Of a DNA stretch of 55,938 nt, positions 15,731 to 23,543 are shown piece by piece. Within the stretch, counting starts at the first letter, position 1. Every line of letters starts with the position of its first letter. The DNA comes from Bacteroidia bacterium. GTDB taxonomy: Bacteria; Bacteroidota; Bacteroidia; JAIBAJ01. The notes under the pieces were generated by a model, which worked only from the letters and a program-made list of their open reading frames with translations, had not been told where the DNA came from and did not search any database. Both the position numbers and the translations under genes were made by a program. The stretch is taken from the NCBI GenBank assembly GCA_019695265.1, contig JAIBAJ010000010.1, forward strand, positions 1-55,938, in the 5' to 3' direction.

Positions 15731-16966
15731 TCAAAATAGGATATGCAATCCAAAACTTGGAATGAGGGCAGAGGATTTATAGGTACCATAAAAACCGGTT
15801 TCGGGGCTACCACCGTAGCGTTTTCCGGAGGCGGTGTAAACCACAGCTACATCCAAGCCCAATGTTTTGGCAGCTTGGTAGGATAGTCCACCGGTTACTC
15901 CCCAGCGATTCGCATCCGGGGTTTCGGGGGTTAAGTAGTCCGACTGAACAGGACTCATATCAAAATAGCCACCGGCTCGCAAGGTCAATCGTTCCACCAC
16001 CCGGTATTCTGCACCTAATCTGAAGCAAAATGCATTTTTGTAAGCCTTGGTTAGTTTGGTGTCTTGCAATGGTTCTGAATTGGTTTCATAATCAAATTTC
16101 AGGGTATCGTAGCTGGACCATCCGGTGTAATTCACATCCAGGGCCAGGGTTAATTGTTTGTTTGGTTTGAAAGCTGCACCTAGGCTCAAACAAAAAGGAA
16201 GGTTAATGGACGATTTAAAGCCGGTTGAAGGAAACGAATCGGCCAAGGCAGTTGGAACATCAAACTCTGCTTTTCCATTGTTTAGGTTTAGTAGCGCGTT
16301 GGAACGGTAGTTTAAACCCAATTGAAATTTCTCATTTAGTTTATATAGCACTCCCAGATTAAATCCAACCGAGGTAGAAATTCCGGTTAACAAAGCTTGA
16401 CCCGGATTACCCAAAGTATCGGTTGTTGGGATAGCTCTGCGTAGGTAAATATTCCCGGAATAGATGCATAACCCTGCACCAACACCCAGTTGGTCGGTAA
16501 TTTTATAAGCAACGGTGGGTTGAAATGAAAACGTTTTCAGCGAAATTTCCCGAATGGCATATTGTCCCCGCCAATCATCTGCATATTTTAAACTTGAACC
16601 AAAAGGATTGTTGATGGAAATGCCGATGCTGAGTTTTGGGTGTTTTTTGAATCGGTGCGACATATAAAAGAAGAGGGGAGTGCCCAATTTGCTTTCATTG
16701 CGAGCGGTATAAAACCGGTCTTGGCTAACAAAGTCGACGGTAGCAAAAACTAAGCTGGCACCGACATTGACGTGAGAGCTGCTATCGAGGAAATTAACCG
16801 CGCCCGGGTTAAAGAACAAGCTGGAGGCATCTTGAGTTAATGCGGTTCCGGTTTGAGCCATACCATTTTGTCTGGCACCTTGCAATCCAACCTGAAAGCC
16901 TCCTGCATACAAAAAAGCCGGAACTGCCACTAAAAGCAGTCCCGGCAAATAGTTTCCGATTTTCAT
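15731..16966 (-). CDS. OmpP1/FadL/TodX-family outer-membrane transporter
   Basis: A 411-residue outer-membrane beta-barrel with a signal peptide (LLLVAVPAFLYAGGFQVG). The N-terminal hatch region has the family pattern GARQNGMAQTGTALTQDASS followed by LFFNPGAVNFL, and the rest alternates amphipathic strands to a terminal aromatic residue (GLHILF). The family takes up long-chain fatty acids or other hydrophobic compounds. Its start codon directly follows the stop of the secreted esterase gene, and a lipase follows, supporting fatty acid import. Confidence 0.92.
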   Translation of the reverse strand: MKIGNYLPGLLLVAVPAFLYAGGFQVGLQGARQNGMAQTGTALTQDASSLFFNPGAVNFLDSSSHVNVGASLVFATVDFVSQDRFYTARNESKLGTPLFFYMSHRFKKHPKLSIGISINNPFGSSLKYADDWRGQYAIREISLKTFSFQPTVAYKITDQLGVGAGLCIYSGNIYLRRAIPTTDTLGNPGQALLTGISTSVGFNLGVLYKLNEKFQLGLNYRSNALLNLNNGKAEFDVPTALADSFPSTGFKSSINLPFCLSLGAAFKPNKQLTLALDVNYTGWSSYDTLKFDYETNSEPLQDTKLTKAYKNAFCFRLGAEYRVVERLTLRAGGYFDMSPVQSDYLTPETPDANRWGVTGGLSYQAAKTLGLDVAVVYTASGKRYGGSPETGFYGTYKSSALIPSFGLHILF

Positions 16967-18202
16967 TTATTCGAAAATAATTCGTTTGGTGATGGTATTT
17001 TTATCTGAGCTGATTTTCACTAAATACAAACCTGCTCCTAAGTCTTCTTTATTTAGAACCATGCGACTTCCGGAAGCAGCAAGGGTTTTGATTTTTTTAC
17101 CGGTTAAATCATAAACCTCAGCGGTAAAGCCAATGAATCCGGTTTCTAACACCATGGTATTGTTAGATGGATTTGGGAAGGCACGGATGGTGTTTTCTTT
17201 GTTTGGACCATGGATACCCACCTCTCCACAAACTTGTTCAAACAAGAAATCGGTGGTGAAGGTGATGGTAGAATCCATGTATTTAGCTCCGTCACTACCC
17301 GGGATGATATAGTTTACAAAAGGAACGTGGTCTGCACCCGGCCAGGTATGGAAAGAATGTGTAAGGCCTAAATTTCCGGCACGAATATCTAAAGATGCAC
17401 TTCCATCCACTTCTAAAATTTTAACACCGGAAACATAGATGGTATCTGAACCATAAGGAACCGTTCCGTCATCGGTGCCATGCATACTAACGATGGCAGC
17501 ATTTCCGGGTTCCATCCAGGTGGTATCGCCAATGGCACCACAAAGATTTACAACGCCTTTTACTTTGGAAGAGTAACCGGGATTACCGCTGTTTCCTTCA
17601 ATTCCACCAAGGGCAACAGCTTCAGATTGAATCCAAGGCTGAAGTTCACTTATTTTATCCATGTAAGCAGTATGAATACCTACAAAAGCTCCTGCCGATA
17701 CTCCTCCTACAAAAATATTGTTGGTATCGATTCGGTAGGAATTAGAAGTTGCGGCATCTTTATAAAAATAACGAACACAGGCTTTCATGTCCTGAACACC
17801 ACGCAACACGGCTTTCATCATGTTTACCGAGTCGATTGGGTCGGCTCCGATGCGGTATTTAATGGAAACAGCCACATATCCTTTTTTTACATAGGCATTG
17901 CAAAGTTTAAGAATATCCGGACTTTCTTTTACCCCTGAAATAAAGCTACCTCCAAAGGCCATAATAACCAATGGGCGGTGACTCATGGTATCTCCTTCCG
18001 GTTCAAAAACATACATGTCTAAGGATTCGGTGGTGCCTTGGTAATTGGGGGCAGAGCCGTACACTACCGCGCCAGGCAAGCTGGGAAAACCGCTATCCAT
18101 AAAGCCGGGGAAGAGGTTGTTTTGAAAGCGACCGCCTTCACACTGAGCAAAGGCTTGAGTGCCAAGGAGAATGGTACATACGAGGGTAAACAGTTTTTTC
18201 AT
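16967..18202 (-). CDS. Secreted alpha/beta-hydrolase esterase with T9SS sorting domain
   Basis: A 411-residue secreted enzyme: signal peptide (LVCTILLGTQAFAQ); carboxylesterase/BD-FAE-type alpha/beta-hydrolase core with oxyanion region PLVIMAFGGSFISG, nucleophile GVSAG, acid Asp in HGTDDGTVPYG and a likely catalytic His in GADHVPF; then a ~75-residue type A T9SS sorting domain (AFPNPSNNTMVLE, VYDLTGKKIKTL, GLYLVKIS). It is a paralog of the protein at 36908-38182. It heads the presumed lipid operon. Function as an ester or lipid hydrolase is inferred from fold and neighbours. Confidence 0.9.
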   Translation of the reverse strand: MKKLFTLVCTILLGTQAFAQCEGGRFQNNLFPGFMDSGFPSLPGAVVYGSAPNYQGTTESLDMYVFEPEGDTMSHRPLVIMAFGGSFISGVKESPDILKLCNAYVKKGYVAVSIKYRIGADPIDSVNMMKAVLRGVQDMKACVRYFYKDAATSNSYRIDTNNIFVGGVSAGAFVGIHTAYMDKISELQPWIQSEAVALGGIEGNSGNPGYSSKVKGVVNLCGAIGDTTWMEPGNAAIVSMHGTDDGTVPYGSDTIYVSGVKILEVDGSASLDIRAGNLGLTHSFHTWPGADHVPFVNYIIPGSDGAKYMDSTITFTTDFLFEQVCGEVGIHGPNKENTIRAFPNPSNNTMVLETGFIGFTAEVYDLTGKKIKTLAASGSRMVLNKEDLGAGLYLVKISSDKNTITKRIIFE

Positions 18203-18443
18203 TTACAGATTTTTAAGGAGCCCAATATTATGAAAAAATCTTAGACAGGTAAAGCTTTCCTTAAAAAAATACAGCCTGTATTTCGGAAAGGTTAAGCTTT
18301 TGGAAGTTCAAAGTTTGTAAACCTGGTTCGACGCCATAGAATTTAGGTTAAAACCGATAGGAAATCTTTAATAAATGGATGTAACCAAACGAGGCTAAGA
18401 AGTTAAATTGGAGAAATCGACTATTATTATTTATGCTTTTTAT

Positions 18444-18595
18444 GCGGGCCCCCTCCGCCCCAAATAGCTTTTTGCTAAGCTCCAATCAACTTGCATGGGC
18501 GTTCGGGTCACGCTTTCGGCTGTAGTCCAAGCCCACTCCGCTAAATCGCTGCGTTGGCTTGGAGCTACTTGCCTCTATCGTTGCCCGAGGCGCGA
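18444..18595 (+). repeat. Structured intergenic repeat R3 (type B)
   Basis: Plus-strand copy: GCGGGCCCCC at the 5' end, GGGTCACGCTTTCGGCTGTAG, central stem CCAAGCC/GGCTTGG, and CTACTTGCCTCTATCGTTGC near the 3' end. R4 faces it tail to tail, 117 bp away. R3 and R4 account for most of the 687 bp gap at 18203-18888; nothing else is recognisable there. Confidence 0.78.
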
Positions 18596-18712
18596 TCTAT
18601 TAGTGTATTGTCTAATCCAACCATTCATGGTATCTATTAGGTTTCTGCAAGGAATTTCCGGTTTCATAAGAAAAGCCATGCAATTTGCCGGGGTAAAAGG
18701 CTTACAGCTTGG

Positions 18713-18867
18713 GGTTGCGCCTCGGGCAACGATAGAGGCAAGTAGCCCACAGTACACCTACGGCGATAGCCTAGGTGGACGAGGACTACAGCCGAAAGCG
18801 TGACCTGAACGCCCTTTGCAGATGCTGTTTAATTTGGCACGAAACAGTATGGGCGGAAGGGGCCCGC
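18713..18867 (-). repeat. Structured intergenic repeat R4 (type B), tail to tail with R3
   Basis: Minus-strand copy from GCGGGCCCC (18867) to GCGCAACC (18713). The central stem is CACCTA/TAGGTG, and the conserved AGTCCTCG, GGCTATCGCC, CTGTGGGCTACTTGCC and ATCGTTGCCCGAG are present. Its 5' end lies 21 nt downstream of the stop of the minus-strand gene at 18889. Confidence 0.8.
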
Positions 18868-18888
18868 ATCTAAACTAATACAGTGGAT

Positions 18889-19845
18889 TTAGTTTTTTCC
18901 AAACAAGAAATTCATACCGATACCAAATCCGATGTTGCTAAATGGGGATGAAACCCTCAATTCGTCTTTGGGCTTGGAGAGATCGGTATTGCTGTTGATT
19001 TCTGTGTTATTGCTGTTTTGATTCAGTTCGGTTACAAAATTAATTTCGTTATCGTAGGTAGTAGCGGTTAAATCGTTGAGTTGATTGATGGTAAAGCCAT
19101 TAATAGTAAGATCGTATCGGGTGATTTGAAGGCTTTTGCCAAACAAACTCATGTGTTGACCTGTAATACCGGCAAAGATTTCGAAATGTTGACCAAGGCG
19201 TCTGTGTAAACCTAGTCCGCCATTAATTCCAAGGGAAAAAGTAGGTTTAGTTTCGGAAGTAATTTTAGCGGTTGAATTTCCCAGAAAGGAGTTAGGGCCG
19301 TTTAATTCAACATCGTGGTAAATGGCGCCTGCAACCGGAATAGACAAGCCAAAACGGCCTTGGATAAACCAGTTGGTTCCAAGCGGAAAGTCGTAGGTAA
19401 CGGCAGGTAAAATGGCCAGTCCTCGGGAATAAGTCGATACGTCCATTACGGCGGAAGGACCCAACAAGGTATTGCCTTCAATGACAGAGTGCGACTTTAT
19501 TTTTCCGCCTTGAAGCCAAAGTACGCCCAGTTCGAGTCCGATGCGGGAAGGAAGCTTTACGCCGAAAGCTAAAAGGTAGTTGAAACCTTTGGAATAGGTA
19601 TCATGAACCAAGGAACGTTGTCCGGTGGAGTCGATGTTATTGGTCATGTCTTGAATGCTACCCTCCGTAACTTTGAGACTGGTATTGGAAGGAGAAATGG
19701 ATTTTACGGTAAACTCTTGAGGCAGAAGTCCTTTGGTGCCGTAGCCTACCGCGGCTTTAATATACCAGCGTGATTTAGGTTTAGGTGAATTTTCTTGAGA
19801 AAAGCCTATTAAAGGCAACAGGAAGAGCAATACGAGGTAACGCAT
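18889..19845 (-). CDS. Outer-membrane beta-barrel protein of unknown function
   Basis: A 318-residue protein with a signal peptide (MRYLVLLFLLPLIGFSQ) and alternating strands typical of small Bacteroidota porin-like or OmpW/PorT-like barrels: RWYIKAAVGYGTKG, FNYLLAFGVKLPSRIGLELG, GTNWFIQGRFGLSIPV, FSLGINGGLGLHRRL, and a terminal GFGIGMNFLFG. A polar Asn-rich insertion lies near residues 250-290. It stands alone, divergent from thrS. I cannot assign a substrate or family name. Confidence 0.8.
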   Translation of the reverse strand: MRYLVLLFLLPLIGFSQENSPKPKSRWYIKAAVGYGTKGLLPQEFTVKSISPSNTSLKVTEGSIQDMTNNIDSTGQRSLVHDTYSKGFNYLLAFGVKLPSRIGLELGVLWLQGGKIKSHSVIEGNTLLGPSAVMDVSTYSRGLAILPAVTYDFPLGTNWFIQGRFGLSIPVAGAIYHDVELNGPNSFLGNSTAKITSETKPTFSLGINGGLGLHRRLGQHFEIFAGITGQHMSLFGKSLQITRYDLTINGFTINQLNDLTATTYDNEINFVTELNQNSNNTEINSNTDLSKPKDELRVSSPFSNIGFGIGMNFLFGKN

Positions 19846-19873
19846 GGGATACTAATTTTGGTAAAACAGGCTT

Positions 19874-19881
19874 CAAAAATA
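19874..19881 (-). promoter_or_regulatory. -7 element (TATTTTTG) of the outer-membrane barrel gene
   Basis: An exact TAnnTTTG match on the minus strand, ~29 nt before the ATG at 19845; no clear -33 partner. In the 385 bp divergent region between this gene and thrS I see only this element and the thrS promoter. Confidence 0.45.
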
Positions 19882-20148
19882 GACGAATGTTGGTATGGCC
19901 GCCCCGGTTTGCCGTAATTTTAAAAAAAGTTCCGGGCTTGCCTTGCCTGGTCAAGAGGAATGCGATAAAGAAGCAATACCGGCTTAAACCGGAGTAAGGC
20001 CGTAGTGTAGAAGCAAAGCAATAAGGTTGAATAATTGAAACGGGAAAAATCAAGTGATAATAGTGGGGAGCCAAGGGTTTTTATGAAGGAATAAAAGGCT
20101 AAAATTTTTGGCGGTTTTCATTTTTATTTTTCGGGTAATGACAAGCTG

Positions 20149-20213
20149 TTTGATGTGTGAGAAAAAATCCGAACTTTGCGCCCGCATTTCAAAGAGCTCG
20201 TATTTTTTGAAAT
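20149..20213 (+). promoter_or_regulatory. thrS promoter and leader hairpin
   Basis: TTTG (20149-20152), an 18 nt spacer and GAACTTTG (20171-20178; 7 of 8 bases of TAnnTTTG) lie before thrS. The short leader holds an inverted repeat ATTTCAAA (20186-20193) / TTTGAAAT (20206-20213), ending 17 nt before the ATG. A hairpin that close to the start could modulate thrS translation; that is inference. Confidence 0.45.
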
Positions 20214-20230
20214 AGCGAACTAAACTACAC

Positions 20231-22168
20231 ATGATAAAAGTTACTTTACCTGATGGCTCCGTAAGGGAATACGAAAATGGAGTTTCGGCTCTGGATGTTG
20301 CCAAAAGTATTTCAGAAGGATTAGCTAGAAATGTACTAGCTGCAAAAGTGAATGGTACGGTGGTGGATGCTGTGCTTCCATTGCCGGGAGATTGCAGTGT
20401 GACCCTGCTGACAGACCGAGACAAGGATGGAATGAATACCTTATGGCATAGTTCGGCCCACTTGATGGCAGAAGCTATTGAGGCTTTTTATCCGGGAACT
20501 AAATTTGGAATTGGTCCGCCAATTGAAAATGGTTTTTATTACGACATTGAAATTCCGGAGCATTCCTTAACCCAGGATGATTTTGAAAAGATTGAACAGA
20601 AGATGTTGGAGTTGGCCCGTCAAAAGAATGCCTATCAGCGTAAGGAGGTGGGCAAGGCTGATGCTATTGCCTATTTTACCGAAAAGGGAGACAACTACAA
20701 ATTAGACTTATTGAAAGACCTGGAAGATGGGAAAATCACTTTTTACACCCAGGGCAACTTTACGGATCTTTGCAGAGGGCCTCATATTCCGGATACTTCG
20801 TTTATTAAGGCCGCCAAGCTATTAAATGTTGCAGGAGCGTATTGGAGGGGAGATGAAAAAAGCAAACAACTTACCCGGGTTTACGCGATAACTTTTACCA
20901 AGGAGAAGGACTTGAAAGAGTACCTAACCATGTTGGAAGAAGCCAAAAAGCGCGATCACCGAAAACTGGGTAAAGAGTTGGAGTTGTTTCATTTTTCTGA
21001 AAAGGTGGGATCCGGATTGCCGCTTTGGCTGCCAAAAGGAGCGGCCTTGCGCGATCGATTGGAGCAGTTTTTAAAGAAGGCACAATTGCAATCGGGTTAT
21101 TTGCCGGTTATTACACCGCATATTGCCAATAAGAATTTGTACATTACTTCGGGGCACTATGAAAAATACGGTAAGGATAGTTTTCAGCCCATTCGCACTC
21201 CGGAAGAAGGGGAGGAGTTTTTCTTAAAACCAATGAATTGTCCGCACCACTGTGAAATTTACAAAAGCAAACCACGCAGTTACCGTGATTTACCATTGCG
21301 TTTGGCCGAGTTTGGAACGGTGTATCGATACGAGCAAAGTGGGGAGTTGCATGGATTAACTCGGGTTCGGGGATTTACCCAGGACGATGCACATTTGTTT
21401 TGCCGTCCCGATCAGGTAAAGGAAGAATTTGCCAAGGTGATAGACTTGGTATTGTTTGTTTTTAAATCGTTGGGCTTTACGGATTACGTGGCACAGGTAT
21501 CGTTGAGGGATCAGGAGAATCGGGAGAAGTACATTGGTACAGACGAAAACTGGGAACGTGCCGAAACCGCTATTGTTGAAACGGCAAAAGAAAAGGGTTT
21601 ACCAACGGTGGTGGAATATGGAGAAGCAGCGTTTTATGGTCCAAAACTTGATTTTATGGTAAAGGATGCCATTGGAAGAAAGTGGCAATTAGGAACCATT
21701 CAAGTGGATTATAATCTGCCCGAACGTTTTGAATTGGAATATATGGGAAGTGATAACCAAAAGCACCGTCCGGTTATGATTCACCGCGCTCCTTTTGGGT
21801 CACTTGAGCGTTTTGTAGCTGTACTTATTGAGCATTGTGCAGGTAAATTTCCGTTGTGGTTAACTCCGGAACAGGCGGTAATACTGCCTATTTCAGATAA
21901 ATACAACGACTATGCAAAAAGTTTTCAACAGTATTTAAATAATTCCGATATTCGCACCCTCGTTGACGAAAGGAACGAAAAAATCGGGAAAAAGATCCGA
22001 GACGCTGAATTATCTAAGGTTCCAATGATGTTAATTGTTGGAGAAAAGGAAGTTGAATCAGGAGGTGTTTCAGTTCGGATTCAAGGTGATGGAGACAAAG
22101 GGATGTTAACAAAAGATGATTTTGTTGCCTTTTTCAATGAGGAAGTAAAGAAGTCGTTTAACCAATAA
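20231..22168 (+). CDS. thrS: Threonyl-tRNA synthetase
   Basis: Class II threonyl-tRNA synthetase of 645 residues, full length. Order: TGS domain (about 1-62); editing domain with [11 protein letters not shown] and [11 protein letters not shown]; catalytic core with [14 protein letters not shown] (zinc-binding region), [14 protein letters not shown] and [13 protein letters not shown] (motif 3); anticodon-binding domain at the C-terminal ~105 residues. It charges tRNA-Thr with threonine and removes mischarged serine. It leads the classical thrS-infC-rpmI-rplT operon; infC follows within ~10 nt. Confidence 0.98.
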   Translation: MIKVTLPDGSVREYENGVSALDVAKSISEGLARNVLAAKVNGTVVDAVLPLPGDCSVTLLTDRDKDGMNTLWHSSAHLMAEAIEAFYPGTKFGIGPPIENGFYYDIEIPEHSLTQDDFEKIEQKMLELARQKNAYQRKEVGKADAIAYFTEKGDNYKLDLLKDLEDGKITFYTQGNFTDLCRGPHIPDTSFIKAAKLLNVAGAYWRGDEKSKQLTRVYAITFTKEKDLKEYLTMLEEAKKRDHRKLGKELELFHFSEKVGSGLPLWLPKGAALRDRLEQFLKKAQLQSGYLPVITPHIANKNLYITSGHYEKYGKDSFQPIRTPEEGEEFFLKPMNCPHHCEIYKSKPRSYRDLPLRLAEFGTVYRYEQSGELHGLTRVRGFTQDDAHLFCRPDQVKEEFAKVIDLVLFVFKSLGFTDYVAQVSLRDQENREKYIGTDENWERAETAIVETAKEKGLPTVVEYGEAAFYGPKLDFMVKDAIGRKWQLGTIQVDYNLPERFELEYMGSDNQKHRPVMIHRAPFGSLERFVAVLIEHCAGKFPLWLTPEQAVILPISDKYNDYAKSFQQYLNNSDIRTLVDERNEKIGKKIRDAELSKVPMMLIVGEKEVESGGVSVRIQGDGDKGMLTKDDFVAFFNEEVKKSFNQ

Positions 22169-22178
22169 ATTTAGCACT

Positions 22179-22784
22179 ATAGAACCAAGATTTACTCCAA
22201 ACAAGCCTGCTCCGCAAGGAGGACCAAGGCCACTTCCGGTTGGAAGATTTGGAAAGAGAAAGCAATCCGATGAACATGAAAATCACCGGATTAACCGCCA
22301 GATTAACAACGTAACCGAGGTAAGGGTAGTTGGCGAAAACTTCGAACAGGGAGTTTATCCAATTTCCAAAGCGATTGCCATTGCCGAGGAGCTTGGTGTT
22401 GATTTAGTGGAGATTTCTCCAAACGCTGTACCTCCGGTTTGCAGGTTGGTAGATTATGGCAAGTTTCTTTACGAGCAAAAAAAGAAACAAAAGGAACTAA
22501 AAGCCAAAGCCTCCAAAGTGGTGGTGAAGGAAATACGTTTCGGACCGCAAACGGATGAGCATGATTTTAATTTTAAATTGAAACATGCCATGAAATTCCT
22601 CGAAGAAGGATCTAAGGTGAAAGCCTATGTGTTCTTTAAAGGAAGGTCAATCGTGTACAAAGAGCAAGGGGAAGTGCTATTGCTAAAATTTGCCAACGAA
22701 TTAGAAAACGTTGGAAAAGTTGAGCAATTACCCCTCATGGAAGGCAAGAAAATGCAGATCATGATTGCACCAAAGAAAAAGTAA
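22179..22784 (+). CDS. infC: Translation initiation factor IF-3 with non-ATG start
   Basis: IF-3 binds the 30S subunit, prevents early 50S joining and checks the start codon. The first in-frame ATG (22407) would remove most of the N-terminal domain. In-frame translation upstream gives [20 protein letters not shown] and [20 protein letters not shown], which are conserved IF-3 sequences, so the gene must start before 22250. No ATG/GTG/TTG that suits is available between the thrS stop and this region. The ATA at 22179 is the best in-frame candidate, giving 201 aa. Rare AUU/AUA-type starts are the known basis of IF-3 autoregulation. The C-terminal domain ([20 protein letters not shown], then [10 protein letters not shown]) is complete. 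Confidence 0.9.
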   Translation: MEPRFTPNKPAPQGGPRPLPVGRFGKRKQSDEHENHRINRQINNVTEVRVVGENFEQGVYPISKAIAIAEELGVDLVEISPNAVPPVCRLVDYGKFLYEQKKKQKELKAKASKVVVKEIRFGPQTDEHDFNFKLKHAMKFLEEGSKVKAYVFFKGRSIVYKEQGEVLLLKFANELENVGKVEQLPLMEGKKMQIMIAPKKK

Positions 22785-22810
22785 ACTATCAACATAAATA
22801 CAAATAAACA

Positions 22811-23011
22811 ATGCCAAAAATGAAGACCAATTCCAGTGCGAAAAAACGCTTTTCGTTCACCGGAACCGGCAAAATCAAAAGGAAGCATGCTTTCAAAAAT
22901 CACATCCTGACCAAAAAGGAAACCAAGCAAAAACGCAATTTGGGTAAATTTGCTATCGTTTCTTCAAGCGACGAAGGAAGAGTGAAAATGCTATTAGCAG
23001 TAGGAAAGTAA
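22811..23011 (+). CDS. rpmI: 50S ribosomal protein L35
   Basis: 66 residues, very basic, with the family pattern [20 protein letters not shown], then [24 protein letters not shown]. It lies 26 nt after infC in the standard operon order and is followed by a long (110 nt) spacer before rplT. Confidence 0.97.
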   Translation: MPKMKTNSSAKKRFSFTGTGKIKRKHAFKNHILTKKETKQKRNLGKFAIVSSSDEGRVKMLLAVGK

Positions 23012-23121
23012 ACCTTTTTATCCGGTAAACAATTTAACAAATCAAAAGTTTAACCAGGGGGCAGGCCAAAAGAATCCCAATATAGTAGGGTCGCCAGTCA
23101 CCAAAATCAGTAAAACAAAAA
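23012..23121 (+). promoter_or_regulatory. Long rpmI-rplT spacer, candidate regulatory leader
   Basis: 110 nt separate rpmI and rplT, longer than usual for this operon. The spacer contains a GC-richer block (about 23056-23100, ccagggggcaggcc to gggtcgccagtcacc) with a possible CCC-N9-GGG hairpin. L20 is known in other phyla to repress its own operon by binding an rRNA-like leader fold; whether this spacer does so is inference. Confidence 0.3.
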
Positions 23122-23466
23122 ATGCCACGTTCAGTCAACGCAGTAGCCTCCAGGGCAAAAAGAAAAAAAGTTCTAAAACAAACCAAAGGTAATTGGGGCG
23201 GTAGAAAAAATGTATGGACCGTTGCCAAGAATACCTTGGAGAAAGGTCTAGGTTACGCTTACCGTGACCGCAAAACCAAAAAACGCAATTTCCGCGGTCT
23301 TTGGATTCAACGTATTAATGCCGGTGTTCGCGAGTTCGGTATGAGCTACAGCGAATTCATGGGAAAAATTCACGCTAAAGGTATCGAGCTAAACCGTAAG
23401 GTGTTGGCCGATTTAGCTATGAATAACCCGGAAGCATTCAAAGCAATTGTTGAGTCTGTAAAATAA
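23122..23466 (+). CDS. rplT: 50S ribosomal protein L20
   Basis: 114 residues, typical L20: [77 protein letters not shown]. It binds 23S rRNA early in 50S assembly. It is the last gene of the thrS operon, followed by a strong terminator. Confidence 0.98.
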   Translation: MPRSVNAVASRAKRKKVLKQTKGNWGGRKNVWTVAKNTLEKGLGYAYRDRKTKKRNFRGLWIQRINAGVREFGMSYSEFMGKIHAKGIELNRKVLADLAMNNPEAFKAIVESVK

Positions 23467-23480
23467 TAAAGCTCAATTTG

Positions 23481-23516
23481 AAAGGCCGGATTGGAATTTT
23501 CCAGTCCGGCCTTTTT
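23481..23516 (+). terminator. Rho-independent terminator of the thrS-infC-rpmI-rplT operon
   Basis: AAAGGCCGGATTGG (23481-23494), loop AATTTT, CCAGTCCGGCCTTT (23501-23514), then a T run. The stem is ~14 bp with one G-T pair. It sits between convergent genes and may also stop the minus-strand FAD oxidase transcript. Confidence 0.9.
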
Positions 23517-23543
23517 GTTTCTACTACTTTGATGAATTTAGGT

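Noticed and set aside
22407-22784. Short infC starting at the first ATG
   Set aside because: It would lose most of the N-terminal domain, although that domain is encoded in frame just upstream.
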